The notes: generated by a model from the letters alone, not told the origin. A DNA stretch of 64,000 nucleotides from Halopseudomonas xinjiangensis (GCA_011050525.1 DRFO01000012.1:62001-126000); one strand, 5' to 3'; numbered from the stretch's first letter, positions 23,726 through 32,674 are shown. Program-made: numbers and translations.

Positions 23726-24832
23726 TTAGCTGCGGACCAGGGTAAGGTGGTTGTCCCATGTCGCCTTGGCGTTACCAAGCATCACGGCGGAGCCGTGATG
23801 CCCCGGAATTTCATAAATTCCACCCTGGCCTGAGGTAACCAGGAAACCGTCATCGCACGCCAATACACCCGCCACATCTGGCACTTTCAGGCTGTTCAGC
23901 CGCTCGCCGGTCCGGTAGTTGATCAGTACCACCCGATTGCCCCGGGGGGCGGTTATCGCTGCGACTGATGTGGCAGCATTGATCGCGACGCTTGCCACGT
24001 AGTTCTTCATTTCGAGCTGCTGCTCAGGCGAGAGCTCGATTTCGGTGTAGGTTTCCGTGCGAGTGTCGAGTAACGCAATCAGCGGAGGAACCTCCCACTC
24101 TGGTCCTTCGTACTGGTAACCCACCACCACCACTCCCTCTTGGCTGACATCCAGGTGATGGGCACTAAGTTGATGATTGGACGGTTTGTAGCGGCGCAAT
24201 ACGGTACCGGAGTGCCTGTTCACCAAAACAGTCGCGGGCGCCATAGTATCCAGGTTGAGTTTGATGCGGTCATAATCGGGATGAGTATGTATTCCCCCCA
24301 TAGCCACCACCAGCGTTTCGCCGTCAGGGAGCAGGCGAAGTTCGTGGGGGTCCATTCCGTCTAACGGGAATTCATTGACGAGTCCGTAATCCTTTGTTGC
24401 ATCGTAGACCAGGATGCGCCCGTCGCCGCTGGCGATATGATTAGCAGTAGCATAAAGATATTGCCCGTCGGGACTGAAAACGCCGTGCCCGTAGAAGTGA
24501 TGATCAGAACCTGCGTTGATCTGCTGCGAAAGCGCTGCGCTGGCCGTGTCCACCACGAAAAAATGACGCCCAGGCCGGCGCGCAAATATCACCGCGTGGT
24601 GGCTAACCGGGCGCAGGCAGCCGCCATGGCAGCGATCCGGCACAGAAACATTGAAAAGAACTGCGCCAGCATGATCAAGGCCAGAAATAAAATGCTTCCC
24701 TTGGAGATCATCGCTCGCGGTCAGCAGAAACGGCAACGCTTGTGGGGTGCCGGCCAACAACGATTTGAGAGGCAAGGTTCCGGCAGCCAGACCGGCCAGA
24801 CTGAACGCAACAAACTGCCTTCTGGAGATCAT
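23726..24832 (-). CDS. DUF1513 periplasmic beta-propeller-like protein
   Basis: This 368-residue protein has a Tat-like leader (SRRQFVAFSLAGLAAG), consistent with export after folding. The body is a WD40/YVTN-like propeller with repeated VLVNRHSGTVLRRY and DGQYLYATANH segments. It is the last gene of an iron-regulated four-gene operon (imelysin, di-haem, imelysin, DUF1513), the same order as PA4370-PA4373 in P. aeruginosa. It starts 2 bp after the upstream gene stop. The biochemical role is unknown. Confidence 0.85.
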   Translation of the reverse strand: MISRRQFVAFSLAGLAAGTLPLKSLLAGTPQALPFLLTASDDLQGKHFISGLDHAGAVLFNVSVPDRCHGGCLRPVSHHAVIFARRPGRHFFVVDTASAALSQQINAGSDHHFYGHGVFSPDGQYLYATANHIASGDGRILVYDATKDYGLVNEFPLDGMDPHELRLLPDGETLVVAMGGIHTHPDYDRIKLNLDTMAPATVLVNRHSGTVLRRYKPSNHQLSAHHLDVSQEGVVVVGYQYEGPEWEVPPLIALLDTRTETYTEIELSPEQQLEMKNYVASVAINAATSVAAITAPRGNRVVLINYRTGERLNSLKVPDVAGVLACDDGFLVTSGQGGIYEIPGHHGSAVMLGNAKATWDNHLTLVRS

Positions 24833-24834
24833 GC

Positions 24835-25875
24835 TCAGTCCCCATCGCTGGAATTGAAGCCTTTCACCACGCCCAGCTCGGGGGCAATGTCCCTGCTTAA
24901 TTTATTGGACAGCCGCTCTACGTCGATGTACAGAAACTGGAGCTGACGATAGCCGTTGTCTTCCTCAAGCATCGCAGCAAGGTCGTTCGGCAGGTCTGCG
25001 AAACGCTCAAGAGTGCGCGCCAGCTGGCTTTCAAACTCGTCAAATAACGCCTGATTGGCGCTGTTTTGCATGAGCGTCTTCAGGCCTGGAACGAAATACT
25101 GTTGCACGCCTTTCAGAGACGAATGGAGCGCCGCCAAGGATTGGTCGCTGCGCCAGGCATCACCGAGATAAGCATTCCTGCGCGAGCCGCCCAGGCCCAT
25201 CGGCGCGCCCAGCCTTTTGTTTTCGATGGTTTCGAGTGCATGCATGGCAGCCAACACCGTTGCGTCACCGTAATCACCGGTGCTCAGATAGTGCGACTTG
25301 AAGGTGGCCCAATCGTTTCTCAGACTCTGCGCGTTGCTGGCCATCAAGGACGTCACTGTCGTCAACATCTGGCACGTACGAGGGTGGGGTAGGGCCAGTT
25401 GTTTGCCCTCGAGCCGCGGGTCGAACAGCATGTACTCAATGGCGGGAAAGCCTTTGACGGCGACGCTATCTCCGGCAAGGTTTTCCACGGTTATTTTCTG
25501 CTCACCTTCCACCCAGGCGTCGACTTTCTTGGCTATCAGGTTCTTCTGATCGGGCCAGAACTGAAATTGCCAGGCAAGGCTGTTCTGCTGTATCGGTCCG
25601 AAATCGACGAACCGAACTGCTTGCCAGGCGTGAAAGCCATCTGCCCACGCCTCTTTCACCTGATCGAGTTTTGCCTTGTCAGGTGCTTCACAGTAATGGC
25701 GAGCGGAGTTGTTCAGTTTCTCGGTTGTTTCTACAAGCTGGCCGTAGCCGGTGGCGATGGAAGTGTGCCATTGCTCCTTGGGCGCTTCGGCCTGGACGTA
25801 GGGGCTAGCGAGAAGAACCAGCAGTCCCGCAACAGGAAGCAGGCGAGGCAGGGTGAAGCGAATCCGGTGAACCAT
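24835..25875 (-). CDS. Imelysin family periplasmic protein, second copy
   Basis: This 346-residue protein has a Sec signal peptide ending near VQAEAP, then an alpha-helical imelysin domain. The family GxHxxE motif is here KGFPAIEYML: the Glu is kept but the His is replaced by Pro-Ala. This copy may therefore lack the metal site seen in EfeO/imelysin-type proteins. It sits between the di-haem gene and the DUF1513 gene and is probably part of a periplasmic iron acquisition system. Binding ability is uncertain. Confidence 0.85.
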   Translation of the reverse strand: MVHRIRFTLPRLLPVAGLLVLLASPYVQAEAPKEQWHTSIATGYGQLVETTEKLNNSARHYCEAPDKAKLDQVKEAWADGFHAWQAVRFVDFGPIQQNSLAWQFQFWPDQKNLIAKKVDAWVEGEQKITVENLAGDSVAVKGFPAIEYMLFDPRLEGKQLALPHPRTCQMLTTVTSLMASNAQSLRNDWATFKSHYLSTGDYGDATVLAAMHALETIENKRLGAPMGLGGSRRNAYLGDAWRSDQSLAALHSSLKGVQQYFVPGLKTLMQNSANQALFDEFESQLARTLERFADLPNDLAAMLEEDNGYRQLQFLYIDVERLSNKLSRDIAPELGVVKGFNSSDGD

Positions 25876-25889
25876 GAATACAGCTCCTG

Positions 25890-27299
25890 CTAGAGGGATT
25901 TCAAAAATTGGATCAATGCTTCACGCTCTTCGGCGGGCAACTGACGATAATTTTCGGTAGCGGCCTCGGCCTCTCCTGCGTGCCAGAGAATGGCTTGCTC
26001 AAGTGTTTCGGCGCGACCGTCATGAAGAAAACCGGAACGAGGGTTAACCTCCTGAGCCAGACCTATTCCCCATAGCGGCGGGGTGCGCCACTCGTTGCCG
26101 TCTGCAAGAAATTCGGGACGATGGTCAGCCAGACCAGGTCCCATGTCGTGCAGCAGCAGATCCGTATAAGGCCAGATCACCTGATTGGACAGATCCGGCC
26201 TATCAGGGTTGGTGGCAGTGACGTGCCGTGGAGTATGACAGGCTGCACATCCGCTGCGGTTGAACAGCTCGGCACCAGCCTGTACCTGGGGGTCATTCAT
26301 CTCGCGCCGAGCCGGCACCGCGAGGCTGCTGGCGTAAAACGCCACGAAATTGGCCACCTTGTCGCTAACCTCTGGCTCGCCACCATGCGAGAAAGCCTCA
26401 CAGCCCTGGGTCTCAGTACAGTCGGTCAGCGGCACCAGCGCGGAGGTAATCCCCATGTCGCCAGCGAAGGCGCCCATGCTCTGTTGCATGATGTTGGGTT
26501 CGCCGGCTTTCCAGCCGAAACGGCCGAGCGCCCGGGTTTGGGTAGAGCGATCCCAGACCTGATTGGCTTTGCCTGAGATGCCGTTACCGTCTGCGTCGTC
26601 CGGATCAGCCGCAGTGGTAATATCTTCTCCAGCAATCGCCTCCAGCAAGCCCAAGCCGATCATGGGCGGGGCGACCCGCGGAGATATCTGCAGGTCCTCG
26701 GCCAACGGCCCAAAATTGGCGTTTTCGATGCTGTAGATCGGGCGACGCATGGCTACCTTGGTCCCATCCGCCAATACCTCGTGGAAAGTCTCCCACTCGA
26801 CAGAAAAATCTGCCTCATGGCGCATTCCCGGAATGGTGGCGGTTTGAAGCTGGCTGCCGTACACCGGCTCGGGGACAAATCCGTACTGTTCCAGTATCTC
26901 TGCATGTTCCTCGTCGTTGCCGGGAACGGACAGTCTGAGGAATAAAGACACGGACGGATCGTCTGCTGACGGCGGATGTCCCCGTCCATCCTTGATATGG
27001 CATCCCTGACAGGAATTGGTATTGAACAATGGTCCCAGTCCGTCACGGGCGTCGGTGCTGGACGGTGCGACAACCCAGGGATTGCGAAAAAAACTGTTGC
27101 CGACGCTGAAGTCCAGACGCTTGGTCATCGGCAAATTCGCCTGGGGGAGCGAAAAAGCGTTGTGGTCCGCCTGGGTAACCGTGCCTTCTCCACCCGTAGC
27201 GGGTGTATCCTGTATCGGATACGAGTCGCCAGCCGAACTGACGCCGTAGGTGAGCGCGACGAGGAGAGCACCGCCAAGAATTGAAACAGCTTTCATCAA
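25890..27299 (-). CDS. Di-haem c-type oxidoreductase (DUF1111)
   Basis: This 469-residue exported protein has a signal peptide ending near SSAGDS. It has two c-type haem sites: NSCQGCHIKDGRGH at about residues 97-110 and GCAACHTPRH near residue 355. DUF1111 proteins resemble di-haem peroxidases of the MauG class. In this operon it might change the redox state of iron before binding by the imelysins, which is inference. It starts 138 bp after the first imelysin stop, with a hairpin terminator in the gap. Confidence 0.88.
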   Translation of the reverse strand: MMKAVSILGGALLVALTYGVSSAGDSYPIQDTPATGGEGTVTQADHNAFSLPQANLPMTKRLDFSVGNSFFRNPWVVAPSSTDARDGLGPLFNTNSCQGCHIKDGRGHPPSADDPSVSLFLRLSVPGNDEEHAEILEQYGFVPEPVYGSQLQTATIPGMRHEADFSVEWETFHEVLADGTKVAMRRPIYSIENANFGPLAEDLQISPRVAPPMIGLGLLEAIAGEDITTAADPDDADGNGISGKANQVWDRSTQTRALGRFGWKAGEPNIMQQSMGAFAGDMGITSALVPLTDCTETQGCEAFSHGGEPEVSDKVANFVAFYASSLAVPARREMNDPQVQAGAELFNRSGCAACHTPRHVTATNPDRPDLSNQVIWPYTDLLLHDMGPGLADHRPEFLADGNEWRTPPLWGIGLAQEVNPRSGFLHDGRAETLEQAILWHAGEAEAATENYRQLPAEEREALIQFLKSL

Positions 27300-27387
27300 T
27301 GGGTCGTTACCGAAGGTTTTGAGTCAGTTTGCAATTCACCAGCCAATACTCATCCCACACGACGATTTGCCTAATGAAATAACGGAA

Positions 27388-27413
27388 AAGCCTGACGTGT
27401 CACCGCCAGGCTT
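27388..27413 (-). terminator. Hairpin terminator after the first imelysin gene
   Basis: On the minus strand AAGCCTG pairs with CAGGCTT around a loop, followed by a short T run. It lies between the lipoprotein-type imelysin gene and the di-haem gene, so it may attenuate rather than fully stop operon transcription. Confidence 0.6.
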
Positions 27414-27436
27414 CGTAATTACGACACTCGTCCGAA

Positions 27437-28792
27437 TCAGAAATTGTGACCAGCGTCGTCAGGCTCCAGCGACTGAACGTCCAGCACGCCAGCCACTTTC
27501 TCGATCGAGCCGGTCTGGTCCACCAGCGCAGCGATGGCCGTATTAACGATTTCCGCTCCGCGCTGGTTGTCTGGTGCAATCATCACGTCAAAAGGCATAG
27601 GGGTTTCGCCAGACTCAGCCGCTTCCTTCATGCCGGTCAGAGCCTGCATTGACGCATCGAGCTTGCCACGCAGCGTCTCATCGAGTTCGGGATCGCTCTG
27701 CTTGACCAGATCAGACAGCGAGGGACCTTCAACCGTCGAGCCGTCAACTCGCTCATATTTACCGAGATAGACGTTCTGCACGCCCAGACCGTTGTAATAA
27801 TGGGAGTTGTGCGTGTTGTCGCTGAAACAATCGTGTTCGTCTTCGTAGGAATTGGCCTCCAGTGCCACCTTCATGCGCTCGCCGGCGAGCTCGCCGAGAG
27901 AAAGCGACCCCATGCCGAACAGCATTCTCTGAAAGGCTTCAGTGGGCTCCAGCGCGACCAGCTCTGCGCGGTAGTTGCCGTCCTGACCAGCATCCCACTG
28001 CGTCACCATCCACTGCAGATCATTAACCAGCAGGTCGGTGACGGCGTCGAGGTAAGAACCGCGACGGTCGCAGTTGCCGTTGGTGCAATCCTCGCCCTGC
28101 TTGTAGTCAGTAACTGGACGATTGCCGCTGCCTGGCTCAAAACCGTTCAGATCCTGGCCCCATAGCAGAAACTCGATTGCGTGATAACCAGTAGCGACGT
28201 TTGCTTCGGAACCACCCACTTCGTTCAAATCGGCAAGCAATTCAGGTGTCAGGGTGCTCACATCCAGCGTCTGCCCCCCGACGTTGATTTCCTGGCTGGC
28301 AATGATGTTCGCGTTGGCGCCTTCATTGCCCAGCTCGTGCTCGTATTCACCACCGGCGACGTAGTCGATCATGCCTTCATCCAGAGGCCACGCGTTCAGT
28401 TGGCCTTCCCAGTCGTCGACGATCGGGTTGCCGAAGCGAAAAACCTCGGACTGCTGATAGGCAACACGTGCCTGCAGCCAGGCTTCCTTGGCTGCAGCAA
28501 GGGTTTCATCGGTCGGATTGGCGATCAGGGCGTCAGCGGCTTCATCGAGCTTTCTGGCAGTGATCAATGCGTCTTCATAGGTAGCGAAGGCCAGGTTGGC
28601 ATAGTTTTCGACCACCTCTGCGCGGTTGTCAGCCACCGGCTCGGCGGCGGGAGCTGCCGTGCCTTCTGTTACTGCAGAGGTCTCTTCTACCTGTGGAGTA
28701 GGCGGCGTTTCTTCCTGCTTATCGCATGCAGCAAGCAAAGCGGTAGTAGAGATCGCCAGTGCCAGCGATTTGAGTTGAAAACGAACTGCCAT
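27437..28792 (-). CDS. Imelysin/IrpA-type iron-regulated lipoprotein
   Basis: This 451-residue protein has a lipobox (LLAAC) after a short signal peptide, so it is probably lipid-anchored. An acidic Glu/Pro/Ala linker precedes the imelysin domain. The GxHxxE metal motif is intact (GYHAIEFLLWG). Two disulfide-type Cys segments (GEDCTNGNCD and EHDCFSDN) match the iron-regulated protein A family. The P. aeruginosa homologue region starts with PA4370. Two Fur-like boxes lie upstream at 28821-28839 and 28901-28915. Likely role: periplasm-side iron handling. Confidence 0.9.
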   Translation of the reverse strand: MAVRFQLKSLALAISTTALLAACDKQEETPPTPQVEETSAVTEGTAAPAAEPVADNRAEVVENYANLAFATYEDALITARKLDEAADALIANPTDETLAAAKEAWLQARVAYQQSEVFRFGNPIVDDWEGQLNAWPLDEGMIDYVAGGEYEHELGNEGANANIIASQEINVGGQTLDVSTLTPELLADLNEVGGSEANVATGYHAIEFLLWGQDLNGFEPGSGNRPVTDYKQGEDCTNGNCDRRGSYLDAVTDLLVNDLQWMVTQWDAGQDGNYRAELVALEPTEAFQRMLFGMGSLSLGELAGERMKVALEANSYEDEHDCFSDNTHNSHYYNGLGVQNVYLGKYERVDGSTVEGPSLSDLVKQSDPELDETLRGKLDASMQALTGMKEAAESGETPMPFDVMIAPDNQRGAEIVNTAIAALVDQTGSIEKVAGVLDVQSLEPDDAGHNF

Positions 28793-28820
28793 GGTGTAGC
28801 TCCCTGTAAACGTGCTAGAC

Positions 28821-28839
28821 GTTAATGATAGCGATTTGC
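28821..28839 (-). promoter_or_regulatory. Fur-like box proximal to imelysin operon
   Basis: Read on the minus strand, the 19-mer GCAAATCGCTATCATTAAC matches the consensus GATAATGATAATCATTATC at 12 of 19 positions, with the right half strongest. It lies 29-47 bp upstream of the first imelysin start. Confidence 0.55.
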
Positions 28840-28900
28840 GTTCAATTATAGGGTTGCGTCTGGGATTTGCAAACGAATGTTGTTTTACGCCTCTAGTTAA

Positions 28901-28915
28901 TGCTAATAGTTCTCA
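28901..28915. promoter_or_regulatory. Second Fur-like box (7-1-7 type)
   Basis: TGCTAAT-A-GTTCTCA matches the 7-1-7 Fur pattern TGATAAT-N-ATTATCA at 11 of 14 arm positions. It lies about 110 bp upstream of the imelysin start and 63 bp upstream of the small plus-strand gene at 28978, so it could serve both. Confidence 0.5.
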
Positions 28916-28977
28916 TTGACATACAGCTTTTGCCAAACAATACTTCTGGCATAGCGATCAATCAGCAGAGGTGCAGC

Positions 28978-29133
28978 ATGAGCAAATCCGTAATGCAGAT
29001 GGGAGGTACCAGTCGATCTATATGTCAGACCTGGCATTTGTTGCAGGCTTTGGAACATGGGCGCCGTCGACTTGCATCAGGGATCGCTGCGCATCCAGGC
29101 GAACGTGGGTCAGAATCCAAAAAACCAGGCTAG
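28978..29133 (+). CDS. Small hypothetical protein divergent from iron operon
   Basis: This is a 51-residue frame with a good ribosome-binding site (GAGGTG) before its ATG. The start is rich in Met and Ser, followed by TWHLLQALEHGRRRLASG and a basic tail. The Fur-like box upstream and its divergent position suggest an iron-responsive small protein. I cannot confirm that it is expressed, and I recognise no family. Confidence 0.35.
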   Translation: MSKSVMQMGGTSRSICQTWHLLQALEHGRRRLASGIAAHPGERGSESKKPG

Positions 29134-29232
29134 GGTGCTGAAGATTTGATCCAGCCAGGCGACATGACGGGTTGAACTAACATCGGCATCCTTTGCCATA
29201 TCTTGGAGACACACCAAGAAGCGGAGATACCT

Positions 29233-29448
29233 ATGTCAGATCATGTATACAAGCGCGTTGAAATTGTCGGTTCGTCCACGACCAGTATCGACGATGCCAT
29301 TCGAACCGCCATTGCGCAGTGCAGCAAAACGGTGAAGAACGTCGAGTGGTTTGAGGTTCAGGAAACACGCGGCCATGTCGAGAATGGTCAGGTCGCGCAT
29401 TTTCAAGTGGTATTGAAGGTGGGCTTTCGCATCGAACCGAGCGCCTGA
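29233..29448 (+). CDS. Dodecin flavin-binding protein
   Basis: This 71-residue protein closely follows the dodecin pattern: HVYKRVEIVGSSTTSIDDA, IRTAIAQCSKTVKNVEWFEV and HFQVVLKVGFRIE. Dodecins form hollow dodecamers that store or buffer flavins. The start at 29233 is preferred over 29203. The Trp in NVEWFEV is the usual flavin-stacking residue. Confidence 0.92.
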   Translation: MSDHVYKRVEIVGSSTTSIDDAIRTAIAQCSKTVKNVEWFEVQETRGHVENGQVAHFQVVLKVGFRIEPSA

Positions 29449-29499
29449 CTCTCGCCCCGATGGCCACATGAGGTATCAACGAACCTTATGTGGCTATTA

Positions 29500-30882
29500 T
29501 CAGTTTTTCTGTCTGTTTTGCCCTGAGCTGATCAAGGCCACCGCTACGCTTACAAGAGTCGATGCGATCAATGCTCCAGCAAACGGCGCCAGAGTCGGAA
29601 TGGCGCCGGGAAAGCTGGCCCCCAGCACTCCTGCAGAAAAACTCCCCGAGGCGAACCACCCCGGCGCTACCGCGCCCAGCAACCCCGCGGCACCTCCCCA
29701 TACCGCGGCGGATGTCGTCATTCTTGACCAGAGCCCCAGCAAAACAGGCACCACAGCGGTGGCGCAGAGCAGGTCGGCTATCAGAAATAACCTGAGGACC
29801 GATATACCTTGCATGGCAATCAGCACCACCGGAGCCATCAGCGCCACGGTAATCCATCGGGCCTGGTTCAAGGTAATGCCGCGTTTCTCGGTGACTGTCA
29901 GCGATGCAATAGCGTTCTGCAGGGTGTCGACCGACGACGCGACCAGCGTAATAGCCAGCACCAGGGCAGGAATTGCCAGCCAGCCAGGCGCGTCGCGTAG
30001 AAGCGCGAAGAAGGGAATAGGCGGGGTGCCGGTGTCTACTCCAATCATGATCGCTGCCATGCCCAGGCCACCTACTACTGCCACAACGACGACCGTGATG
30101 ATGCCACCAAGAAGCGCCCCACGACCTAGCGCGGAACTGTCCTGCGCAGACCAGATACGCTGCCAGTATCCCTGATGGAAAACGTTCGCCGCGGTAACCG
30201 CAATTACCAGAGTAAGCGCAACACTCAATGAGCTAGCCAGTGAGATGGAGGGCAGGGCATTGGTAGAAGTGGTTTCCGGCAGGCGCTTCAGAGCCACAAA
30301 GGTTACCAGGGCCAGCAACGCGATAAGCAGCCAGGCCTGCCAGCGGTCGGTCATGAGGCTGGCTCGCAGTCCGCCCCAAGCGGTATAAACGAGCGTGGTA
30401 ACCGCCACTGCTACGACAACGATGTTGCCATTCAGATCAGACAGGATGACGGTAATGGCGCCGATTGCGGTGAGCTCCGCTGTTAGAAAGCACAGCATGT
30501 AAAGCAGCGATATGACTGAAACCCAGCGACGAACGCCCGTGCCGTAACAGGCTTGTGCAAACTCCCCGATACTGCGGCCCTCCGGGAGCAGGCGCCGGAT
30601 GGCGGGCCCGCAAAAGGCAAAAACGATGAAGGGCAGGGCGGCACCTACCGCATAGCCTGCCAGCGCTACAGGACCTACCAGAGCGCCCACTTCGGGAGGC
30701 GCAAAAAGGATCCAGCCGCCCATTCCTGAGGCCAGAAAAGACATTCCCAGCGTTTGCGCGCTTTGAGAGTTTCTGGCGGTAACATAGTCATCAAGCCCGC
30801 CGTTTACCAACCGCGCTCGCAGGCCAAGCCATACAAAAAAAAGCAACGCCGCACTCAGCGCTGCAACCGTTGTGAAAAGCAT
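29500..30882 (-). CDS. Sodium/solute symporter under TPP riboswitch (ThiV-like)
   Basis: This 460-residue polytopic membrane protein of the SSS family has about 12-13 hydrophobic segments. Family landmarks are GMGGWILFAPPEVGALVG near the N-terminus and SSVDTLQNAIASLT in the Na+-site region. A THI element directly precedes the start codon. This points to uptake of thiamine or a thiamine precursor, similar to the ThiV class predicted by comparative genomics. Substrate identity is inferred from regulation alone. Confidence 0.85.
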   Translation of the reverse strand: MLFTTVAALSAALLFFVWLGLRARLVNGGLDDYVTARNSQSAQTLGMSFLASGMGGWILFAPPEVGALVGPVALAGYAVGAALPFIVFAFCGPAIRRLLPEGRSIGEFAQACYGTGVRRWVSVISLLYMLCFLTAELTAIGAITVILSDLNGNIVVVAVAVTTLVYTAWGGLRASLMTDRWQAWLLIALLALVTFVALKRLPETTSTNALPSISLASSLSVALTLVIAVTAANVFHQGYWQRIWSAQDSSALGRGALLGGIITVVVVAVVGGLGMAAIMIGVDTGTPPIPFFALLRDAPGWLAIPALVLAITLVASSVDTLQNAIASLTVTEKRGITLNQARWITVALMAPVVLIAMQGISVLRLFLIADLLCATAVVPVLLGLWSRMTTSAAVWGGAAGLLGAVAPGWFASGSFSAGVLGASFPGAIPTLAPFAGALIASTLVSVAVALISSGQNRQKN

Positions 30883-30888
30883 GTCGCG

Positions 30889-30991
30889 CTTCCTCCGCCG
30901 GTACTAACCGGATCAGGTTCCAGGGTTTGGGCAGGGCAGTCCTGCTTGATTCTCAGCTGTTTCAGCCTGTTTGCTGAACAAGCTCCCCTGG
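30889..30991 (-). ncRNA. TPP riboswitch (THI element)
   Basis: On the minus strand the conserved parts appear in order: CAGGGGAGC, GCTGAGA, ACCCTGGAACCTGATC, then GGTTAGTACCGGCGGAGG. The last stretch, including the purine-rich ribosome-binding site, lies only 7-15 nt from the symporter ATG at 30882. Ligand binding would therefore be expected to hide the start site and repress translation. Confidence 0.93.
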
Positions 30992-31224
30992 CGACTGGTT
31001 TATGTGGTGACCGTTTCGCGCCGCAATAGTGCCATATCGATAAACAGGGTGGTACCAGGATGATGCTTCGCCAGCCTTCAGGTACTTTGGCGTTACGTCG
31101 CCGGTCCGATTACGGGTTGTCCAGCGGAATCCGCGGCTTCGCTTTGCAACTTTCCATTTTCAGACGGGTCTCGAATAGAGACGAAAGCCGTTCCATCCAA
31201 GCGCAGGCAAGCAGGGGATCTGAC

Positions 31225-31647
31225 ATGCAGATTAAAGAGCTGATGACGTCCAGGCCAGAATTCTCCAGCGCTGACGCGTCCATCCGTGAGGTAGCCACGC
31301 GCATGCAGGAACAGGACAGCGGCTTTGTTCCCATAGCCGACGGTGAGCAACTGGTTGGTGTAATTACCGATCGAGACATGGCGCTTAGGGCGCTGGCTAA
31401 TGGCAAGAATCCAGACGACAAGATAAGCACCATCATGACCAGCGAGATCCGTTATTGTTTTGAAGATGACAACGTCAACACAGTGCTGCAAGAGATGCGC
31501 GCGCAGCAGCTTCAGCGTCTGGTGGTGCTGGATAACCCTGAGGAAAAGGATTTTGTTGGAGTGGTTTCCCTCAGCGACATCGCTGATAACTGCCATGACA
31601 GCGATATGGCCTTGAGGATTGTCGAGTGCTGTAAGCATTATCAGTAA
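31225..31647 (+). CDS. CBS-domain pair protein
   Basis: The ATG at 31225, preceded by AGGGG, gives 140 residues. It has two CBS motifs: IKELMTSRPEFSSADASIRE with VGVITDRDMALRALANG, and ISTIMTSEIRYCFEDDNVN with FVGVVSLSDIADN. Together they form one Bateman module, which usually binds adenosine nucleotides. There is no fused catalytic domain. The role is probably regulatory or a stress response. Confidence 0.9.
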   Translation: MQIKELMTSRPEFSSADASIREVATRMQEQDSGFVPIADGEQLVGVITDRDMALRALANGKNPDDKISTIMTSEIRYCFEDDNVNTVLQEMRAQQLQRLVVLDNPEEKDFVGVVSLSDIADNCHDSDMALRIVECCKHYQ

Positions 31648-31745
31648 GCACCGGAGAGGCCGCGCTAGCCTGGGATGGGTTTCAGTGCGGAACGCTTTAC
31701 ACTAGCGGTGCGTCCCATTCGCACCAGGCATTTGAGGGATCAAAC

Positions 31746-32618
31746 ATGACCACGAATGAAGATCGACCCGAGCTCGAAAGCATACAATTCATTCGTAACA
31801 TCCATGGACGCGAATTCCTGGAAATAACGCATCCTGCCGTAACCGCTCGAATCGCTTTGGAGGGCGCGCATATAGTTTCCTGCGTTCCCACAGGCCAGCA
31901 GCCGTTATTGTGGATGAGCCCCAGTGATCCGGAGGTACCAGGCAGACCCTTGCGCGGCGGCATTCCGATTTGCTGGCCGTGGTTTGCCGGCGAGCGCGAC
32001 GGGCCGGCTCACGGGATTGCCAGGACCAGCCCGTGGATTCTCAAGCGAACGGTAAGCACGCAACATCAGCTCCGTGTGGTGCTGGAGCTGCCCCAAACCG
32101 AAGTAACGCGACGGCTACCGGCTGAAAGCTGGAGCCTCGAGGTAGAGTTCGTTCTTGGCCAAAGCCTCATTGTATGCCTTACCACCGTCAATACCGGCGA
32201 CAAGCCTCAGGTGCTAAGTCAGGCACTGCATAGTTATTTGCCGGTGAAGGACATTAGCGACGTGCAGCTTTGGGGGCTGGAAGGCAGTTCGTTCGTCGAT
32301 CAGGTAACGGGGATTCCCGACAATACCCAGCAGGGTGCCGTGACCTTCGAAGGTGAAGTGGATCGCATCTATTATGATCACCAATCGTCCATACAATTAC
32401 ACGACAGCTCCGGAAATTTCATCGTTATAGCCAGGGACGGCAGTGAATCGGTAGTGGTGTGGAATCCCTGGATAGACAAGAGCAAGACGCTGTCGCAGTT
32501 TCCAGCTGACGGCTACCGCACGATGGTTTGCGTCGAAGCGGCGAACGCAGGTCCGGATGCGCGCATTCTCGAGCCAGGGGAGCGGCATACGCTGAGTACC
32601 GAGATCAAGCGAGCCTGA
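31746..32618 (+). CDS. D-hexose-6-phosphate mutarotase (YeaD type)
   Basis: This 290-residue protein has an aldose 1-epimerase-like beta-sandwich. The family segments are RGGIPICWPWFAG, AHGIARTSPW, LSQALHSYLPV and the late catalytic Glu in VCVEAANA. It interconverts alpha and beta anomers of hexose 6-phosphates. It ends 29 bp before the dif-like site. Confidence 0.9.
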   Translation: MTTNEDRPELESIQFIRNIHGREFLEITHPAVTARIALEGAHIVSCVPTGQQPLLWMSPSDPEVPGRPLRGGIPICWPWFAGERDGPAHGIARTSPWILKRTVSTQHQLRVVLELPQTEVTRRLPAESWSLEVEFVLGQSLIVCLTTVNTGDKPQVLSQALHSYLPVKDISDVQLWGLEGSSFVDQVTGIPDNTQQGAVTFEGEVDRIYYDHQSSIQLHDSSGNFIVIARDGSESVVVWNPWIDKSKTLSQFPADGYRTMVCVEAANAGPDARILEPGERHTLSTEIKRA

Positions 32619-32646
32619 AAAGTCAGCTCGTCATTCCTGATAGGCA

Positions 32647-32674
32647 ATTTAACATAATATAGATTATACGAAGT
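32647..32674 (-). other. Chromosomal dif site candidate (XerC/XerD)
   Basis: On the minus strand the 28-mer has an XerC-type arm ACTTCGTATAA, a central TCTATA and an XerD arm TTATGTTAAAT. The XerD arm equals the Pseudomonas and Escherichia dif arm exactly, and 24 of 28 positions match the P. aeruginosa dif as I remember it. It sits in a 221-bp intergenic gap. GGGNAGGG octamers found to the left in the core, and their complements to the right, point toward it, as FtsK KOPS sites should. Confidence 0.8.
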
